A stretch of 64,000 bases of DNA from Euhalothece natronophila Z-M001. GTDB taxonomy: Bacteria; Cyanobacteriota; Cyanobacteriia; Cyanobacteriales; Rubidibacteraceae. Positions 9,909 through 20,925 of this stretch are shown here, piece by piece. Position 1 is the first letter of the stretch. Every line of letters starts with the position of its first letter. Below the pieces are notes generated by a model. The model searched no databases and was not told the origin of the DNA. It saw nothing but the letters and a program-made list of their open reading frames with translations. The stretch lies in NCBI RefSeq assembly GCF_007904085.1, contig NZ_CP042326.1, positions 1,550,001-1,614,000 on the forward strand, read 5' to 3'. A program made the translations under genes and the position numbers.

Positions 9909-11195
9909 ATGAACATTGTAGTTGTCGGTTTAAGCCATAAAACTGCACCCGTTGCTGTACGAGAAAAATTAAGTATTCAAGACAATGCCATTGAGGGCGC
10001 AATTTCTCATTTATGTCAGCTTCCTCATGTGGAAGAAGTTTCCATTCTTAGTACCTGTAACCGTCTGGAAATCTATGCCGTGATTACTGATGCGGAACAA
10101 GGGGTTCACGAAATTACCCAGTTCCTTTCCGAACGTAGTGCCTACCCCATTTCCCAACTGCGGCGACACCTATTTATTCTGCTCCATCAAGATGCCCTCC
10201 GTCATCTCATGCGAGTAGCAGCAGGGTTAGATAGCTTAATCTTAGGAGAGGGACAGATTTTATCGCAAGTAAAACACGCCCATAAAATGGCACAAAAACA
10301 TCAAGGGGTAGGACGACTCCTGGATCGACTTTTCAAACAAGCCCTTTCTGCAGGGAAACGAGTTCGCAGTAATACCAATCTTGGTACTGGCGCAATGTCC
10401 ATTAGTTCTGCGGCTGTGGAATTAGCCGATCGTAAAGTTGATGATTTAGCCAACTATCGCTGTACCATCATTGGCGCTGGCAAAATGGCGCGGCTATTAG
10501 TACAACACCTCATTGCCAAAGGTGGAACGCAAATTGCCATTGTTAACCGTTCTCAAAAACGGGCGACTGAACTGGCAAATCAATTTCCAGACCATGAATT
10601 ACAACTGCATCCCCTTGAAGACATGATGAGTGTTATTGGGGAATCTGATCTCGTGTTTACCAGTACCGCTGCCAGTGAACCAATTTTAGATCGCGCTAAG
10701 ATAGAGCAAAATCTCGATCCTAACCATCGCCTGTTATTATTTGACATTTCTGTTCCTCTCAATATTGATAGTGATGTTAAAGAATTAGAAAATTTAGAAA
10801 GTTTTACCGTTGATGACTTAAAAGCCGTCGTAGCAAAAAATACTGCTAGTCGCCGACAAATGGCGCAAGAAGCAGAAGCCTTATTAGATGAAGAAGTGGA
10901 GTCGTTTGAAGTTTGGTGGCGTTCTTTAGAGACAGTTCCTACCATTAGTTGCTTACGAGAAAAAGTAGAAACCATTCGGGAACAAGAATTAGAAAAAGCA
11001 CTCTCTCGTCTCGGAACTGAGTTTGCAGAAAAACATCAAGAAGTGATTGAAGCCCTAACCCGAGGAATTGTCAATAAAATTCTCCATGAACCAATGGTAG
11101 AACTACGGGCGCAACAAGATATTGAAATGCGACGACGCACCGTTCAATCCTTACAGAGACTGTTTAATCTTGACCCGGAACAACAGTATAGTTAA
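9909..11195 (+). CDS. hemA: Glutamyl-tRNA reductase
   Basis: First committed enzyme of tetrapyrrole synthesis. It reduces glutamyl-tRNA to glutamate-1-semialdehyde for heme, chlorophyll and bilins. The catalytic cysteine is C50 in [14 protein letters not shown]. Substrate and tRNA contacts follow in [21 protein letters not shown], and the NADPH domain is in [13 protein letters not shown]. The C-terminal dimerisation helix contains FNLDPEQQ. I choose the ATG at 9909 (428 residues), preceded by GGGAG at 9899-9903. A TTG at 9897 in the same frame would add four residues but lies on that RBS. A terminator follows. Confidence 0.96.
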   Translation: MNIVVVGLSHKTAPVAVREKLSIQDNAIEGAISHLCQLPHVEEVSILSTCNRLEIYAVITDAEQGVHEITQFLSERSAYPISQLRRHLFILLHQDALRHLMRVAAGLDSLILGEGQILSQVKHAHKMAQKHQGVGRLLDRLFKQALSAGKRVRSNTNLGTGAMSISSAAVELADRKVDDLANYRCTIIGAGKMARLLVQHLIAKGGTQIAIVNRSQKRATELANQFPDHELQLHPLEDMMSVIGESDLVFTSTAASEPILDRAKIEQNLDPNHRLLLFDISVPLNIDSDVKELENLESFTVDDLKAVVAKNTASRRQMAQEAEALLDEEVESFEVWWRSLETVPTISCLREKVETIREQELEKALSRLGTEFAEKHQEVIEALTRGIVNKILHEPMVELRAQQDIEMRRRTVQSLQRLFNLDPEQQYS

Positions 11196-11237
11196 CAGTT
11201 AATCTTTAAAAATTTTTCTTAACATCTGATCATCAAT

Positions 11238-11272
11238 AACGTAGTCAAGTGCCTGATTTGGCTACGTTTTTT
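11238..11272 (+). terminator. Intrinsic terminator after hemA
   Basis: AACGTAG (11238-11244) pairs with CTACGTT (11262-11268), followed by a T run. The loop is about 17 nt and may hold a weaker inner stem. Confidence 0.65.
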
Positions 11273-11318
11273 AATGCTGATTTTGTTAAAATATCTTTAG
11301 TTGTGCTGAACTTTTATT

Positions 11319-12908
11319 ATGAGTACCCTCCATTCCACCACCATTCGTCGCTTATTAAACCTTCCACAAGATGATAGTGTCTGGGAGGGAGATCGGCGCA
11401 GTCTTGAAGGCTTAATATCTGATCAAGAAGAAGAAAAAAGCTCTCAAGAATGTGTGATTTGGGTTGATGGATCAGAAGGCATGGTGCGCGGCATGGAAAT
11501 GGTTTCCCAAGACACAGGAATGGAAGTCATGGTACGAACTTTGTTGCGGGCAATGGAAGCGCCACAAAGTTACGGGAAACCCTGTCGTCCAAAAAGTATT
11601 ATTGTGCGCGATCGCGAAATTCTCTTTTTTCTACGAGGGATTTTACAAGAAGTAGGCATAAAAATTGACTACGCCCCAGAATTACCTTTAATTGATACGC
11701 TCTTCCAAGGCTTAACAGAAAGTCAGGAAGAACGCCCCCCATTATTACCAGAAAGTTACAAAAAAGCCTTAGTCAAGACCGCTGGTGAAATTTGGGAAAA
11801 TGCCCCTTGGGATTTTTTAGATGATAGCGAAGTGATTACTATTGAATTTCCTCATTGGGATATTGATCCCCTTTACCTCTCAATTATGGGGATGCTAGGA
11901 CAAGAGTATGGGGTCTTGCTTTATCGTTCTTTAGCCTCTATGAAAACCTTTCGGTCAGAAGTCTTAAATATAGAAGACATGGAGAAATTAGAAAATGCCT
12001 TTTTAAAGCAAGATTGCTGGTTTCTCAACTATGAAATTCCTGAAGATGTTGAGGAAGAAGAAGCAGAAAGTTTAAGTGCAGCTGAGGTTGACCCCTATTT
12101 TGGCAGTATTAGTCCCTACGAAGGAATAAGACCTTTCTTAGGAGAAGAAGAAGCAGCGATTGTCTATGTGGCACTACAAGGCTTAAAACGCTTTGTTCAA
12201 AGCAGTGAATCAGAACTGGACACCACAGAGAAACTTGAGAAACATTATCACATTCCTCTCCCAACAACTTCTCATGATTCCTCGAATATTCATGTCAAAC
12301 TTTCCACTAATCCTGAATTAGAAGAAGAGTTAATGATGTTATGGGATGATGATGAGGAAGATGAAGAGCCACTTCCACTCATTAATGATGATCTCGTACC
12401 TAAGGATTCCTTTCTTAGTCTGGGAATGGTTCCTTGGGACATGATTCATCAAATGCAAAATAACCCAAAACAATTATATGAATCTCTAGGGGCAACAGAA
12501 AAAGGCGAAGGAATGCCCGTTATTTTAATCCAAACTTCACGCCCAAAAGCCCAAACAATGATTGAACAGATTCAAGACTCGGGAGGATTAGAGGGAATTG
12601 GTTTTAACGAAGGAGAAGATTCTAGTGTGAACACGATTTATGATTTAGGGCTTTTGCAAATGGGCGATGGGGAACTTTATCTATTCGGTGAATTTAATAA
12701 AGATGATCCTACTCATGTGAAAGCCCGTCAGCATTGGGACAGACGGTGTGAGCAAACGGGAGGATATTGTGCTTTAATTCTTGCAAGGGGCTTAAAAGGA
12801 GCGAATAGAGGAAAACCACAACTTCGAGATATGATGGCCTTATTTGAAGCAAAAGCCCTTTCTCCAGAAGATTTAGGACTAGGGGTTTTATCTGCCATTG
12901 ATCTCTAA
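11319..12908 (+). CDS. Conserved cyanobacterial protein of unknown function (possibly DUF6930)
   Basis: A 529-residue acidic soluble protein. The N-terminal part contains a pattern I associate with a cyanobacterial family now called DUF6930: IWVDGSEGMVRGMEM, MVRTLLRAMEAPQSYGKPCRP, SIIVRDREILFFLRGILQEVGI and PLIDTLFQGL. The middle has a strongly acidic low-complexity stretch (residues about 335-352). The C-terminal region (about 385-520) contains GMPVILIQTSRPKAQTMIEQI and a final helical segment. No catalytic motif is recognised. It is transcribed alone and converges with the transporter gene 5 nt downstream. Confidence 0.65.
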   Translation: MSTLHSTTIRRLLNLPQDDSVWEGDRRSLEGLISDQEEEKSSQECVIWVDGSEGMVRGMEMVSQDTGMEVMVRTLLRAMEAPQSYGKPCRPKSIIVRDREILFFLRGILQEVGIKIDYAPELPLIDTLFQGLTESQEERPPLLPESYKKALVKTAGEIWENAPWDFLDDSEVITIEFPHWDIDPLYLSIMGMLGQEYGVLLYRSLASMKTFRSEVLNIEDMEKLENAFLKQDCWFLNYEIPEDVEEEEAESLSAAEVDPYFGSISPYEGIRPFLGEEEAAIVYVALQGLKRFVQSSESELDTTEKLEKHYHIPLPTTSHDSSNIHVKLSTNPELEEELMMLWDDDEEDEEPLPLINDDLVPKDSFLSLGMVPWDMIHQMQNNPKQLYESLGATEKGEGMPVILIQTSRPKAQTMIEQIQDSGGLEGIGFNEGEDSSVNTIYDLGLLQMGDGELYLFGEFNKDDPTHVKARQHWDRRCEQTGGYCALILARGLKGANRGKPQLRDMMALFEAKALSPEDLGLGVLSAIDL

Positions 12909-12913
12909 ACTCA

Positions 12914-15133
12914 TTAAAATACATCTTCAAAGGAAAAATTGGGAGCGGCTAAAACAAAAATTGTCGAGGGAAGATTAGTTACTTTTTGTTGTAAGGATTC
13001 ATAATGTTGAACAAAGTTTTCATCGGGTCTTGCCATTCCTAGAAAAATTAAATCAGCATTGCCAGAGGTTTCTCCTAAAATGCGATCAAATGAACGCCCA
13101 TCAGCAACAATGACTTGAGGCGTTGCCATAATTCTTAATTGAGTTAGCAGACGATTTAAATTGTCTCGCGCTGGAAGCACTGCATTTTGATTCTGAACCA
13201 CTAAATTGAGAAAAATTTTGGCTTCTCGCCACCGCACATCATTACGGATTAAATAGGCTAAAAGTAACATTAACCCCCCATTGGCTTGCATACTCCCTCC
13301 CCACCAAATATCAATCCGTCGTCGTCGCCCAAAGCCTTTTTTATGGTTTTCCCGAAAGATAATTACATTGCGGTTCGATTGGTGAATACGGGTGATCATC
13401 TCACAGTAGTTTTCACGATGATCTAAAGACTCGCTGTCCCCTAGCAAGACGGTATTCGGAACAACTGGCCCTAAGCCATAGGTTTCCACTAAATGCTGTC
13501 CGCCAATAAAGGTATCATCAGCACTAATCACACGGACTAAGGCTTCTACTCCTTTTTTATCAAGGTATTTGCGGACACGTTCTTCCATTTCCCCTTGTTG
13601 CCCTAATCCCCGTTGCGTCTTTTTCAATACCGTTGAAACTGTCACTAAGCCTCGTTTGTGGGTAAGCGCATCAGCGAGTTCAATCAGTGACCAGCGCTTA
13701 GTGGGCGCGCCTGATAAAACCAGAATGTGGGGTCGCCAGTTCTTTGCGTCTTCTTTTTGATAAGATTGAGCAATTTGATAAATGCCAATGCGAAGTAACG
13801 CCATCCATAAGCCGCGACGCACATCCCCCCAAGTGACTTCTAATTCCCGTCTCTGCAACCAAAAATAAATGCTTAGACTGACAACTGCTGCCACAACAGT
13901 AGCCACCGCATTAATGAGGAACATTACTACCAAACAGCCGATCGCGCCTAAGAGAGAAAAAGCCCAATGCACCTTAAAATCAGGGCGAAACGAGGGACTT
14001 TGTAAGAAGGCTTCAATCCCAGCAGAGACATTTAACACCAAGTAGGTAGTTAAGAAAAACATGGTCAAAACTGGAGCAATAAGGTCTAATTCCCCGACAT
14101 AAACCGTGGCAATAACAAAGGCAAGGGTAACAAATGTTCCCACTTTCGGTTCATCATTGGGCCCACTGCCTTTACCTAAAAAGCGCATCCAACGAGGTAA
14201 AACGCGATCGCGCGCTAGTGCTTGTAAAATCCTAGGTGCGCCCAAAATACTCCCTAAGGCACTACTGAGGGTTGCCCCCCATACCCCGAATAAAATTGCT
14301 GGCCCCCAAAGAGCCGTTTCTTTCATAATTAGGGGGGTTTCTAATAAGGTGGCTGCATCAGCACGAGTTGCCATAACAATCGGGAGGATCATATAGATCA
14401 CATAACCTGTTCCCACTGCCCCTAATGTTCCCCACGGAATAGCTTTAGTGGGGTTTTTCAAGTCTCCTGACATATTGACTCCCGCCATAATTCCCGTTAC
14501 CGCGGGAAAGAATACTGCAAACACTTGCCAAAAAGGTTCAGAAAGCCGATCAGCTGCCCCCCACATTTCGATTTCAGTGGGTTCAAGGGAACTGCCAAAA
14601 AAGAAGGAGAGGAGAGAAAGCGCGATCGCTGCCATAATCACATATTGGACTTTAATGGCAATATTTGCCGAAGTTAGTGCCACGCCAGCAACCAATATAG
14701 TCACAATCAGCGCCACATATAACTGACTTAAATTAGGAAACTGATTTACAACACTTTCAGCAAAACCAATGGTATAGAGAGCCACAGATAATGCTTGGGC
14801 AAAATAAAGGGGAATCCCCACTGCGCCACCACTTTCAATGCCCAGAGAGCGACTAATCATATAATAAGCCCCACCGCCACGCACCACGCGATCTGTAGCA
14901 ATCGCGGAAATGGATAAAGCCGTTAGGAAGGTAATTGACGTAGAGAGGGTAACAATAATTAATGTCCCTAAAAGTCCCACATTACCCACAACCCAGCCAA
15001 AGCGAAGATACATAATGACCCCTAAAATGGTGAGAATAGAAGGGGTATAAACACCGCCAAATGTGTCTAATTTTTTTGCTTCTGCTGGCTGTTTTGCCGT
15101 TTCTTCTTGATTAGGGGAGGGGAGTTTAACCAT
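12914..15133 (-). CDS. Cation-chloride cotransporter-like (CCC/APC superfamily) permease
   Basis: A 739-residue membrane protein. After a short soluble N-terminus come about twelve membrane helices (residues about 25-435). The first contains TFGGVYTPSILTILGVIMYLRFGWVVG, the hallmark of the Na-K-Cl/K-Cl cotransporter family, and helix 3 is preceded by RGGGAYYMISRSLG. Residues about 455-739 form a cytoplasmic domain with Rossmann/USP-like stretches (RPHILVLSGAPTKRWSLIELAD, NVIIFRENHKKG, PSTIFVLAAP), as in other CCC proteins. It probably moves salt ions or amino acids in response to osmotic state. Substrate cannot be fixed from sequence. It is divergent from mutS with 72 bp between them. Confidence 0.85.
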   Translation of the reverse strand: MVKLPSPNQEETAKQPAEAKKLDTFGGVYTPSILTILGVIMYLRFGWVVGNVGLLGTLIIVTLSTSITFLTALSISAIATDRVVRGGGAYYMISRSLGIESGGAVGIPLYFAQALSVALYTIGFAESVVNQFPNLSQLYVALIVTILVAGVALTSANIAIKVQYVIMAAIALSLLSFFFGSSLEPTEIEMWGAADRLSEPFWQVFAVFFPAVTGIMAGVNMSGDLKNPTKAIPWGTLGAVGTGYVIYMILPIVMATRADAATLLETPLIMKETALWGPAILFGVWGATLSSALGSILGAPRILQALARDRVLPRWMRFLGKGSGPNDEPKVGTFVTLAFVIATVYVGELDLIAPVLTMFFLTTYLVLNVSAGIEAFLQSPSFRPDFKVHWAFSLLGAIGCLVVMFLINAVATVVAAVVSLSIYFWLQRRELEVTWGDVRRGLWMALLRIGIYQIAQSYQKEDAKNWRPHILVLSGAPTKRWSLIELADALTHKRGLVTVSTVLKKTQRGLGQQGEMEERVRKYLDKKGVEALVRVISADDTFIGGQHLVETYGLGPVVPNTVLLGDSESLDHRENYCEMITRIHQSNRNVIIFRENHKKGFGRRRRIDIWWGGSMQANGGLMLLLAYLIRNDVRWREAKIFLNLVVQNQNAVLPARDNLNRLLTQLRIMATPQVIVADGRSFDRILGETSGNADLIFLGMARPDENFVQHYESLQQKVTNLPSTIFVLAAPNFSFEDVF

Positions 15134-15205
15134 AAGTCATCAATAGACAGGGAACAATTTACAATTGTGATGGAATGAAACGCTGACAACTAATAAATTA
15201 CCATT

Positions 15206-17815
15206 ATGCAGGAGTCTCAGGGAAAAGCGACCCCCGCCTACATGAAAAACGCTGATTATCACAAACTCGATCGCGCTCAACTTACCCCCATGATGCAGCA
15301 TTATATTGAGGTGAAAGAGCAGCATCCCAATGTTTTGCTATTGTATCGGGTCGGAGACTTCTTTGAGTGTTTTTTTCAAGATGCGGTTACCGTTGCTCAA
15401 GAATTAGAATTAGTTTTAACCAGTAAAGAAGGAGGAAAGGAAATTGGTCGCGTTCCCATGACAGGGGTTCCTCATCATGCTTTAGAACGTTATACGGCGC
15501 TGTTAGTGGAAAAAGGTTACGCGATCGCGGTTTGTGATCAAGTGGAAGATGCCGCCCAAGCGGCTGCCGAAAAACGCATGGTAGAGCGTCAAATCACCAA
15601 ACTGCTTACCCCAGGCACATTAACCGAAGAAGGAATGCTTCACGCCCGACGCAATAACTTTCTGGCAGCAGTGGTTATCGCAGGACAACATTGGGGACTC
15701 GCTTACACTGATATCTCTACAGGAGAATTTTACACCACCCAATCCCAAAACTTAGAAACCCTTTCTCTGGAATTACAACGCCTGCATCCCTCGGAAATTC
15801 TTATCCCCACCAATGCCCCTGATATTGGCAGTATGTTACGCCCTGGGGAAACCTCTGATAGTATCCCTGAGTTTCTACCTGATAGTTTTTGTTATACCCT
15901 ACGTTCCCAAACTCAATTTAGTGCAGGAGAAGCGCGAAATCAACTTTTAACCTATTTTCGGGTTAGTTCCCTGGAAGGGATGGGCTGCACTAATCTCCCC
16001 CTTGGCATTCGCGCAGCAGGAGGGCTTTTATTTTATATTGAAGAAACGCAAAAAAATCATCAAGTTCCCCTGCAAACCCTCAAAACTTACACTCTCAGCG
16101 ATTATTTAATCCTTGATCAACAAACTCGCCGTAACCTAGAAATTGTGCAAACCGTGCGAGATGGGACATATCATGGTTCTCTTTTATGGGCATTAGATCG
16201 GACTTGTACCGCTATGGGAGGGCGTGCGCTCCGTCGCTGGTTATTACAGCCATTATTAGATATTAAAGGTATTGTTGCCCGTCAAGACACAATTAGCGAG
16301 TTAATCCGGCAAACTAATCTCCGCGATGATTTACGACAGCTTTTGCGCCAAATTTATGATTTAGAACGCCTCAGTGGACGTGCCGGGGCTGGAACTGCCA
16401 ATGCGAGAGACTTACGGGGATTAGCAGATTCGCTGTTGCGCTTAAAAGACTTAGCCGCCTTAGTAAAAGAGGGAAATTCGCCTTTTCTACGGGCGTTGCA
16501 GTCGGTTCCCCCTGACTTAGAAGAATTGGGAGAAAAAATCTTAAACTCTCTGGTAGAATCGCCGCCGCAACATCTGGGAGAAGGGGGATTAATTCGCCCC
16601 GGAGTCGATGAACAACTGGATCAAATGCAACAGACGCTAGAGGAAGATAAACAATGGTTAGCTGATTTAGAAACCAGTGAACGGGAACGCACGGGCATTG
16701 CTAAACTGAAGGTGGGTTATAACAAAACCTTTGGCTATTTTATTAGTATTCCTCGCAGTAAAGCGGATCTTGCCCCAGAAAACTATACTCGCAAACAAAC
16801 TTTAACCAACGAAGAACGTTATATCACCTCGGAATTAAAAGAACGAGAAACTCGAATCTTAACCGCGAAAGATGACTTAAATCGCCTAGAATACGAAATT
16901 TTTGCTGCCTTACGTGCCGAAGTCGGGGAGAAAGCGCAACAAATTCGGGATATTTCTCGGGCGGTGGCGGCGATTGATGTCTTAGCAGGATTAGCAGAAT
17001 TAGCAGTGTATTATGATTATTGTCGCCCCGAAATGATCGAAGGACGCTGCTTAAAAATTAAAGAGGGAAGACACCCTGTCGTTGAACAAACGCTCCCCAC
17101 AGGCTTTTTTGTTCCTAATTCTACTGCCATGGGATTTGAGGAAAAAAGCAATAATCCTGATTTAATTATTCTCACTGGGCCCAATGCTAGCGGAAAAAGT
17201 TGTTATTTGCGACAAGTGGGGTTAATTCAATTAATGGCACAAATTGGCAGTTTTGTTCCAGCGAAAGAGGCAAAATTAGGAATCAGCGATCGCGTTTTTA
17301 CCCGAGTGGGTGCAGTGGATGATCTCGCCACTGGACAATCGACATTTATGGTAGAAATGAATGAAACCGCAAATATCCTTAATCATGCTACCCCGAATTC
17401 CCTAATTTTATTAGATGAAATTGGACGGGGAACAGCTACTTTTGATGGACTTTCTATTGCTTGGGCGGTTGCTGAATACCTTGCTACACAGGTGCAAGGA
17501 AGAACAATTTTTGCCACTCACTATCACGAATTAAACGAATTAGCTTCAATTTTGCCGAATGTTGCGAACTATCAAGTAACCGTAAAAGAGATGGAAAACG
17601 AAATTATTTTCTTACATCAAGTGCAACCCGGTGGCGCAGATCGATCCTATGGAATTGAAGCAGGAAGATTAGCAGGACTTCCACCCACTGTGATTTCTCG
17701 CGCTCAACAAGTGATGGGACAAATTGAAAAACATAGTAAAATTGCTTTGGGATTAAGAAAAGGGTTAACCCAGCAAACGGAAAAAACGGATCAGTTAGAT
17801 ATCTTTGAGACTTAA
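15206..17815 (+). CDS. mutS: DNA mismatch repair ATPase MutS
   Basis: An 869-residue MutS1-type mismatch sensor. The mismatch-reading F-x-E motif is GDFFECF with F52 and E54. The ATPase domain has Walker A GPNASGKS, the MutS signature [17 protein letters not shown], Walker [19 protein letters not shown] and [13 protein letters not shown]-terminal segment ends in QLDIFE. Length and domain order are normal. The start ATG at 15206 adds a 12-residue tail before a second possible ATG at 15242. The stop overlaps the convergent 2TM gene by 4 nt. Confidence 0.96.
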   Translation: MQESQGKATPAYMKNADYHKLDRAQLTPMMQHYIEVKEQHPNVLLLYRVGDFFECFFQDAVTVAQELELVLTSKEGGKEIGRVPMTGVPHHALERYTALLVEKGYAIAVCDQVEDAAQAAAEKRMVERQITKLLTPGTLTEEGMLHARRNNFLAAVVIAGQHWGLAYTDISTGEFYTTQSQNLETLSLELQRLHPSEILIPTNAPDIGSMLRPGETSDSIPEFLPDSFCYTLRSQTQFSAGEARNQLLTYFRVSSLEGMGCTNLPLGIRAAGGLLFYIEETQKNHQVPLQTLKTYTLSDYLILDQQTRRNLEIVQTVRDGTYHGSLLWALDRTCTAMGGRALRRWLLQPLLDIKGIVARQDTISELIRQTNLRDDLRQLLRQIYDLERLSGRAGAGTANARDLRGLADSLLRLKDLAALVKEGNSPFLRALQSVPPDLEELGEKILNSLVESPPQHLGEGGLIRPGVDEQLDQMQQTLEEDKQWLADLETSERERTGIAKLKVGYNKTFGYFISIPRSKADLAPENYTRKQTLTNEERYITSELKERETRILTAKDDLNRLEYEIFAALRAEVGEKAQQIRDISRAVAAIDVLAGLAELAVYYDYCRPEMIEGRCLKIKEGRHPVVEQTLPTGFFVPNSTAMGFEEKSNNPDLIILTGPNASGKSCYLRQVGLIQLMAQIGSFVPAKEAKLGISDRVFTRVGAVDDLATGQSTFMVEMNETANILNHATPNSLILLDEIGRGTATFDGLSIAWAVAEYLATQVQGRTIFATHYHELNELASILPNVANYQVTVKEMENEIIFLHQVQPGGADRSYGIEAGRLAGLPPTVISRAQQVMGQIEKHSKIALGLRKGLTQQTEKTDQLDIFET

Positions 17816-18267
17816 GCGGATTTTTTCTTTTGCCATTTTTCTAAAGCGCGATCGTATTTTTCCCCTTCTAACCTAGAAGTTTCCCATGTGTCATAAACTA
17901 AGCCCAAGCCAAAAAAAGCTAAAGGATATACTGCCCAAGAAACTGTTCCAGCCGTAATTAAATTCAGGGTAACGAGAAAAGCATTAAAAATTAAATATCC
18001 TTCCCAACGGCGTTTAATCTTTTGCCAACGATGTTTATCAAATGCTTGTCGTTGTTGTAATTCTGTTTTTTGTTGTTGCCAGTTTTCCTCCGCGACTTTT
18101 AAGGTTTCTGGGGAAATATCTAACTCTTTTGCCATTTCCGAGAGTTGTTCATAAGTAAAGTGATCTTGGTTATCAACTTTTCGCACAATCGCGTTTTGTA
18201 GAATTTCTTGCACTTCCTCCTGACTGTAAGAGGGAATATTGTCAGGATTCTCGTTAGAAGCAGTCAT
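17812..18267 (-). CDS. 2TM-domain protein with N-terminal helical region
   Basis: A 151-residue protein. The N-terminal part (about 10-60, [32 protein letters not shown]) looks like a small helical DNA- or protein-binding module. Two close membrane segments follow near residues 90-108 and 110-125, each with flanking basic or aromatic residues, in the style of the 2TM domain family ([18 protein letters not shown]). It ends with a lysine-rich tail. It overlaps the mutS stop by 4 nt in convergent orientation. Function unknown. Confidence 0.7.
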   Translation of the reverse strand: MTASNENPDNIPSYSQEEVQEILQNAIVRKVDNQDHFTYEQLSEMAKELDISPETLKVAEENWQQQKTELQQRQAFDKHRWQKIKRRWEGYLIFNAFLVTLNLITAGTVSWAVYPLAFFGLGLVYDTWETSRLEGEKYDRALEKWQKKKSA

Positions 18268-18589
18268 TGGCTTTTCTCCTATTTAATAACGCTGATATAT
18301 ATGCGATGTAATGCGCTAGGATAGGTTGTTATGATAATCAAATATTAACAAGTTATTTAGATTACACAAACTTAATCTAGGAAAATTAGGGATAGAGACA
18401 AGTTATTCTAGGCGCGGAATGTGGGTTAAGAAATGTAAATTCAAGAGAATGATAGAAAAGACTAATAGAAATGACGATAAAGTATTACTCGAACTAATAT
18501 CAAGCGCAATTTTCATCAGGAAGTGACAGAAATTGTTGCTAAACTAGATTTATCTCTCGTTTGATGAGGAAAGTGGTAATTGATCAGCC
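18268..18589. other. Intergenic region between divergent 2TM and kinase genes
   Basis: 322 bp between divergent genes. It is AT-rich and must contain both promoters. I see no tRNA, strong terminator or long inverted repeat here, and the kinase ATG lacks a strong Shine-Dalgarno sequence. Confidence 0.5.
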
Positions 18590-20164
18590 ATGAGCCAGTG
18601 TTTAAATCCTAACTGTTTAGCGGTTAACTCCAAAGGTGATCCGTACTGTAAAAAATGTGGTAGTTCCCTCTTATTACGATCGCGCTATCGAGCCTTAAAA
18701 ATCATTGGTCAAGGTGGATTTGGACGAACTTTTAAAGCAATTGATGAAGATAAACCTTCTAAACCTTATTGCGTCATTAAACAGTCTTTACCGCAAGGAC
18801 AAGGAACCGATAACTTAAAAAGAGCCTCGGAACTTTTTACGAAAGAAGGAGAAACCTTAGATCAGTTGGGGCAACATCCGCAGATTCCTGAGTTATTAGC
18901 GTTTTTTAGTGAACAAGAACGCCAATACTTAGTGCAAGAATTTGTTAATGGGAATAACCTCCGAGAAGAGTTAGAAACTAAAGGAGCGTTTAAGGAATCG
19001 CAAATTCGTTCCTTATTAAGTGAAGTCCTTTCTATCTTAAAATTTGTCCATGAAAACAAAGTCATTCATCGTGACATTAAACCAGACAACATTATTATTA
19101 GGGAACGAGACCAAAAATTATTTTTAGTTGACTTTGGAGCTGCCAAAGCAGTCGATAATACTCGTTTGTTATCAGTGACAGGAACCGTGATTGGTTCAGC
19201 ACAATATATTGCTCCTGAACAATTAAAAGGAAAAGCTCAATACAATAGTGATTTGTATAGCTTAGGGGTAACTTGTCTGCATCTATTAACAGGAGTTGAA
19301 CCCTTCAATTTATTTGATGCTGGTGAGAATAGTTGGGTGTGGCGAGATTATTTAGTCGAGCAGACAATTAGTGAAGAATTAGCAACGATTTTAGATAACT
19401 TAATTACGCCAGCTTATAAAAAACGTTATCAGTCGGTTGATGAATTACTAAGCTTATTATCAACAACATCAAAATCCTCAGGAAACAGCAAAGAGAAAAA
19501 TTTAGATAATCAACCAGGTGTGGTTGAATTTGTAGATAACAAGAAGCAAGAAATATTTTTAAAAATCCAATCTATTGTTGCCGAACAGCTAGAAATTGAA
19601 GATAAAAACACTATTAAGCCGGAATCGAGATTTGCAAAAGATTTAGGTGCTGATTCGCTTGATGTGGTGGAATTAGTCATGGCATTAGAAGAAGAGTTTG
19701 ATCTCGAAATTCCCGATGAAGCAGCCGAACAAATTGCCACAGTTCAAGCCGCTGTTGATTATATTCAGGAAAGACAACCAGTTAGAGAGAAACCCCTAAA
19801 TCAAAATAGTAAATATAAGCTAAATAAATCAGAATCTCCAAATCCTAATGACGTAATTGCCTACTTGAACCGAGGAAATGCTCGCCTTCAGCAAGGAGAT
19901 TTAGAAGGCGCGATCGCTGATTATAATGAGGCAATTCGTCTCAATCCTGATTGGGTAATTCCCTATAGTAACCGAAAAGAAATAGCACCTCATCCTAATA
20001 CATCCATTGAAATCTTAAAGCAATTAGCTCGGGATGATGATTGGAAGGTACGTCTTGAAGTCGCCAAAAACCCCAATACACCAAAGGCGATTCTCTCAGC
20101 ATTAGCACAAGATAGTAACAAAGCAGTACGAGAGGCTGCTAACAAAAGATTAGCTGGTCAATAA
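18590..20164 (+). CDS. Zinc-ribbon Ser/Thr protein kinase fused to acyl carrier protein, TPR and LRV-like repeats
   Basis: A 524-residue multidomain protein. Residues 4-23 hold a four-cysteine zinc ribbon (C4, C9, C20, C23). A Hanks-type kinase spans about 32-295, with glycine loop [12 protein letters not shown], catalytic HRDIKPDN (D162) and DFGAAK (D181). Residues about 318-392 are a full acyl carrier protein: [20 protein letters not shown] with the phosphopantetheine serine at S356. One tetratricopeptide repeat follows (about 418-455), and the tail (about 460-520) carries two or three short repeats of the kind [22 protein letters not shown], as in LRV proteins. Active-site residues of both kinase and ACP are present. 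Zinc-ribbon kinases are common in cyanobacteria; an embedded ACP is not one I recognise. Substrate unknown. Confidence 0.85.
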   Translation: MSQCLNPNCLAVNSKGDPYCKKCGSSLLLRSRYRALKIIGQGGFGRTFKAIDEDKPSKPYCVIKQSLPQGQGTDNLKRASELFTKEGETLDQLGQHPQIPELLAFFSEQERQYLVQEFVNGNNLREELETKGAFKESQIRSLLSEVLSILKFVHENKVIHRDIKPDNIIIRERDQKLFLVDFGAAKAVDNTRLLSVTGTVIGSAQYIAPEQLKGKAQYNSDLYSLGVTCLHLLTGVEPFNLFDAGENSWVWRDYLVEQTISEELATILDNLITPAYKKRYQSVDELLSLLSTTSKSSGNSKEKNLDNQPGVVEFVDNKKQEIFLKIQSIVAEQLEIEDKNTIKPESRFAKDLGADSLDVVELVMALEEEFDLEIPDEAAEQIATVQAAVDYIQERQPVREKPLNQNSKYKLNKSESPNPNDVIAYLNRGNARLQQGDLEGAIADYNEAIRLNPDWVIPYSNRKEIAPHPNTSIEILKQLARDDDWKVRLEVAKNPNTPKAILSALAQDSNKAVREAANKRLAGQ

Positions 20165-20235
20165 TAGTTGTAATCAAAGCATCACCGCATGGAAAATACG
20201 ATCGCGCTTCCAGTTGGTAAAAGAGGTAATTGAGC

Positions 20236-20799
20236 ATGACACAGTTAAGGCAAAAGGTTTACACACCAGAAGAATATCTGGAAATTGAGGCAGAAGCAGA
20301 AACCCGTCATGAGTTTATTAATGGGGAAGTTGTACCGATGGCAGGGGGAACAACAAAGCATAATCTGATTACGGGGAATCTTTATATTGCTTTACGCCTT
20401 GCCTTAAAAGAAAAGAAGGCTCCTGTTTACATGGAAAATGTCAAGTTGTGGCTTCCATCAGTAAATGTTTTTACTTATCCTGATTTGATGGTTTTGGCAG
20501 GTGATCCTGTGTATTATGGGCAGAATCAAAGCACGGTAACTAATCCTGTGGTCATTATTGAAGTGTTATCGAATTCGACACGGAATTATGATCAAGGGGA
20601 AAAATTTAGCTTTTACCGAACTTTAGATAGCCTGCAAGAATATGTGCTGGTGGATCAAGATCAATCGCTGGTAATGGTTTATCGACGCGGAACGGCTAAA
20701 CAATGGAGTCTGTATATTTTGGAAGACTTAACCGATGTTATGCAGTTAGACTCTGTTGGGGTAGAAGTGCCTTTATCAGGCATTTATGAGGGAGTTTAA
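20236..20799 (+). CDS. Uma2-family (DUF820) putative endonuclease-fold protein
   Basis: A 187-residue member of the Uma2 family, greatly expanded in cyanobacteria, with a PD-(D/E)xK-like fold. Visible family motifs are YTPEEYLEIEAEAETRHEFINGEVVPMAGG, YPDLMVLAGD and NPVVIIEVLSNSTRNYDQGEKFSFYRTLDSLQEYVLVDQD. Acidic and lysine residues of the nuclease core (D, E, K within these) are kept. I choose the ATG at 20236, nine bases after AGAGG; a TTG at 20230 is less likely. Biological role is unknown. Confidence 0.8.
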   Translation: MTQLRQKVYTPEEYLEIEAEAETRHEFINGEVVPMAGGTTKHNLITGNLYIALRLALKEKKAPVYMENVKLWLPSVNVFTYPDLMVLAGDPVYYGQNQSTVTNPVVIIEVLSNSTRNYDQGEKFSFYRTLDSLQEYVLVDQDQSLVMVYRRGTAKQWSLYILEDLTDVMQLDSVGVEVPLSGIYEGV

Positions 20800-20874
20800 A
20801 TGTCCTTTATCCTTTGTAAAGCAATGAGAAGTAAGAAGTCAGAAGTGAACTAATAACGAATAGCAAATTATGAC

Positions 20875-20894
20875 ATATCAATTTTTTTTGATAT
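20875..20894. promoter_or_regulatory. Candidate ArsR operator before acr3
   Basis: A perfect inverted repeat ATATCAA-N6-TTGATAT lies 31 bp upstream of the acr3 ATG and overlaps AT-rich promoter-like sequence. The ATCAA-N6-TTGAT architecture is the type bound by ArsR/SmtB repressors. No arsR gene is in the window, so the regulator would act from elsewhere. Confidence 0.6.
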
Positions 20895-20925
20895 ATTAAA
20901 AGGGTACTCCTCAGTCATTAGCCCT

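Noticed and set aside
10580-10975. A 131-codon frame opposite hemA.
   Set aside because: It is the complement of a well-conserved enzyme gene, is rich in Ser/Arg as typical of antisense frames, and has no RBS.
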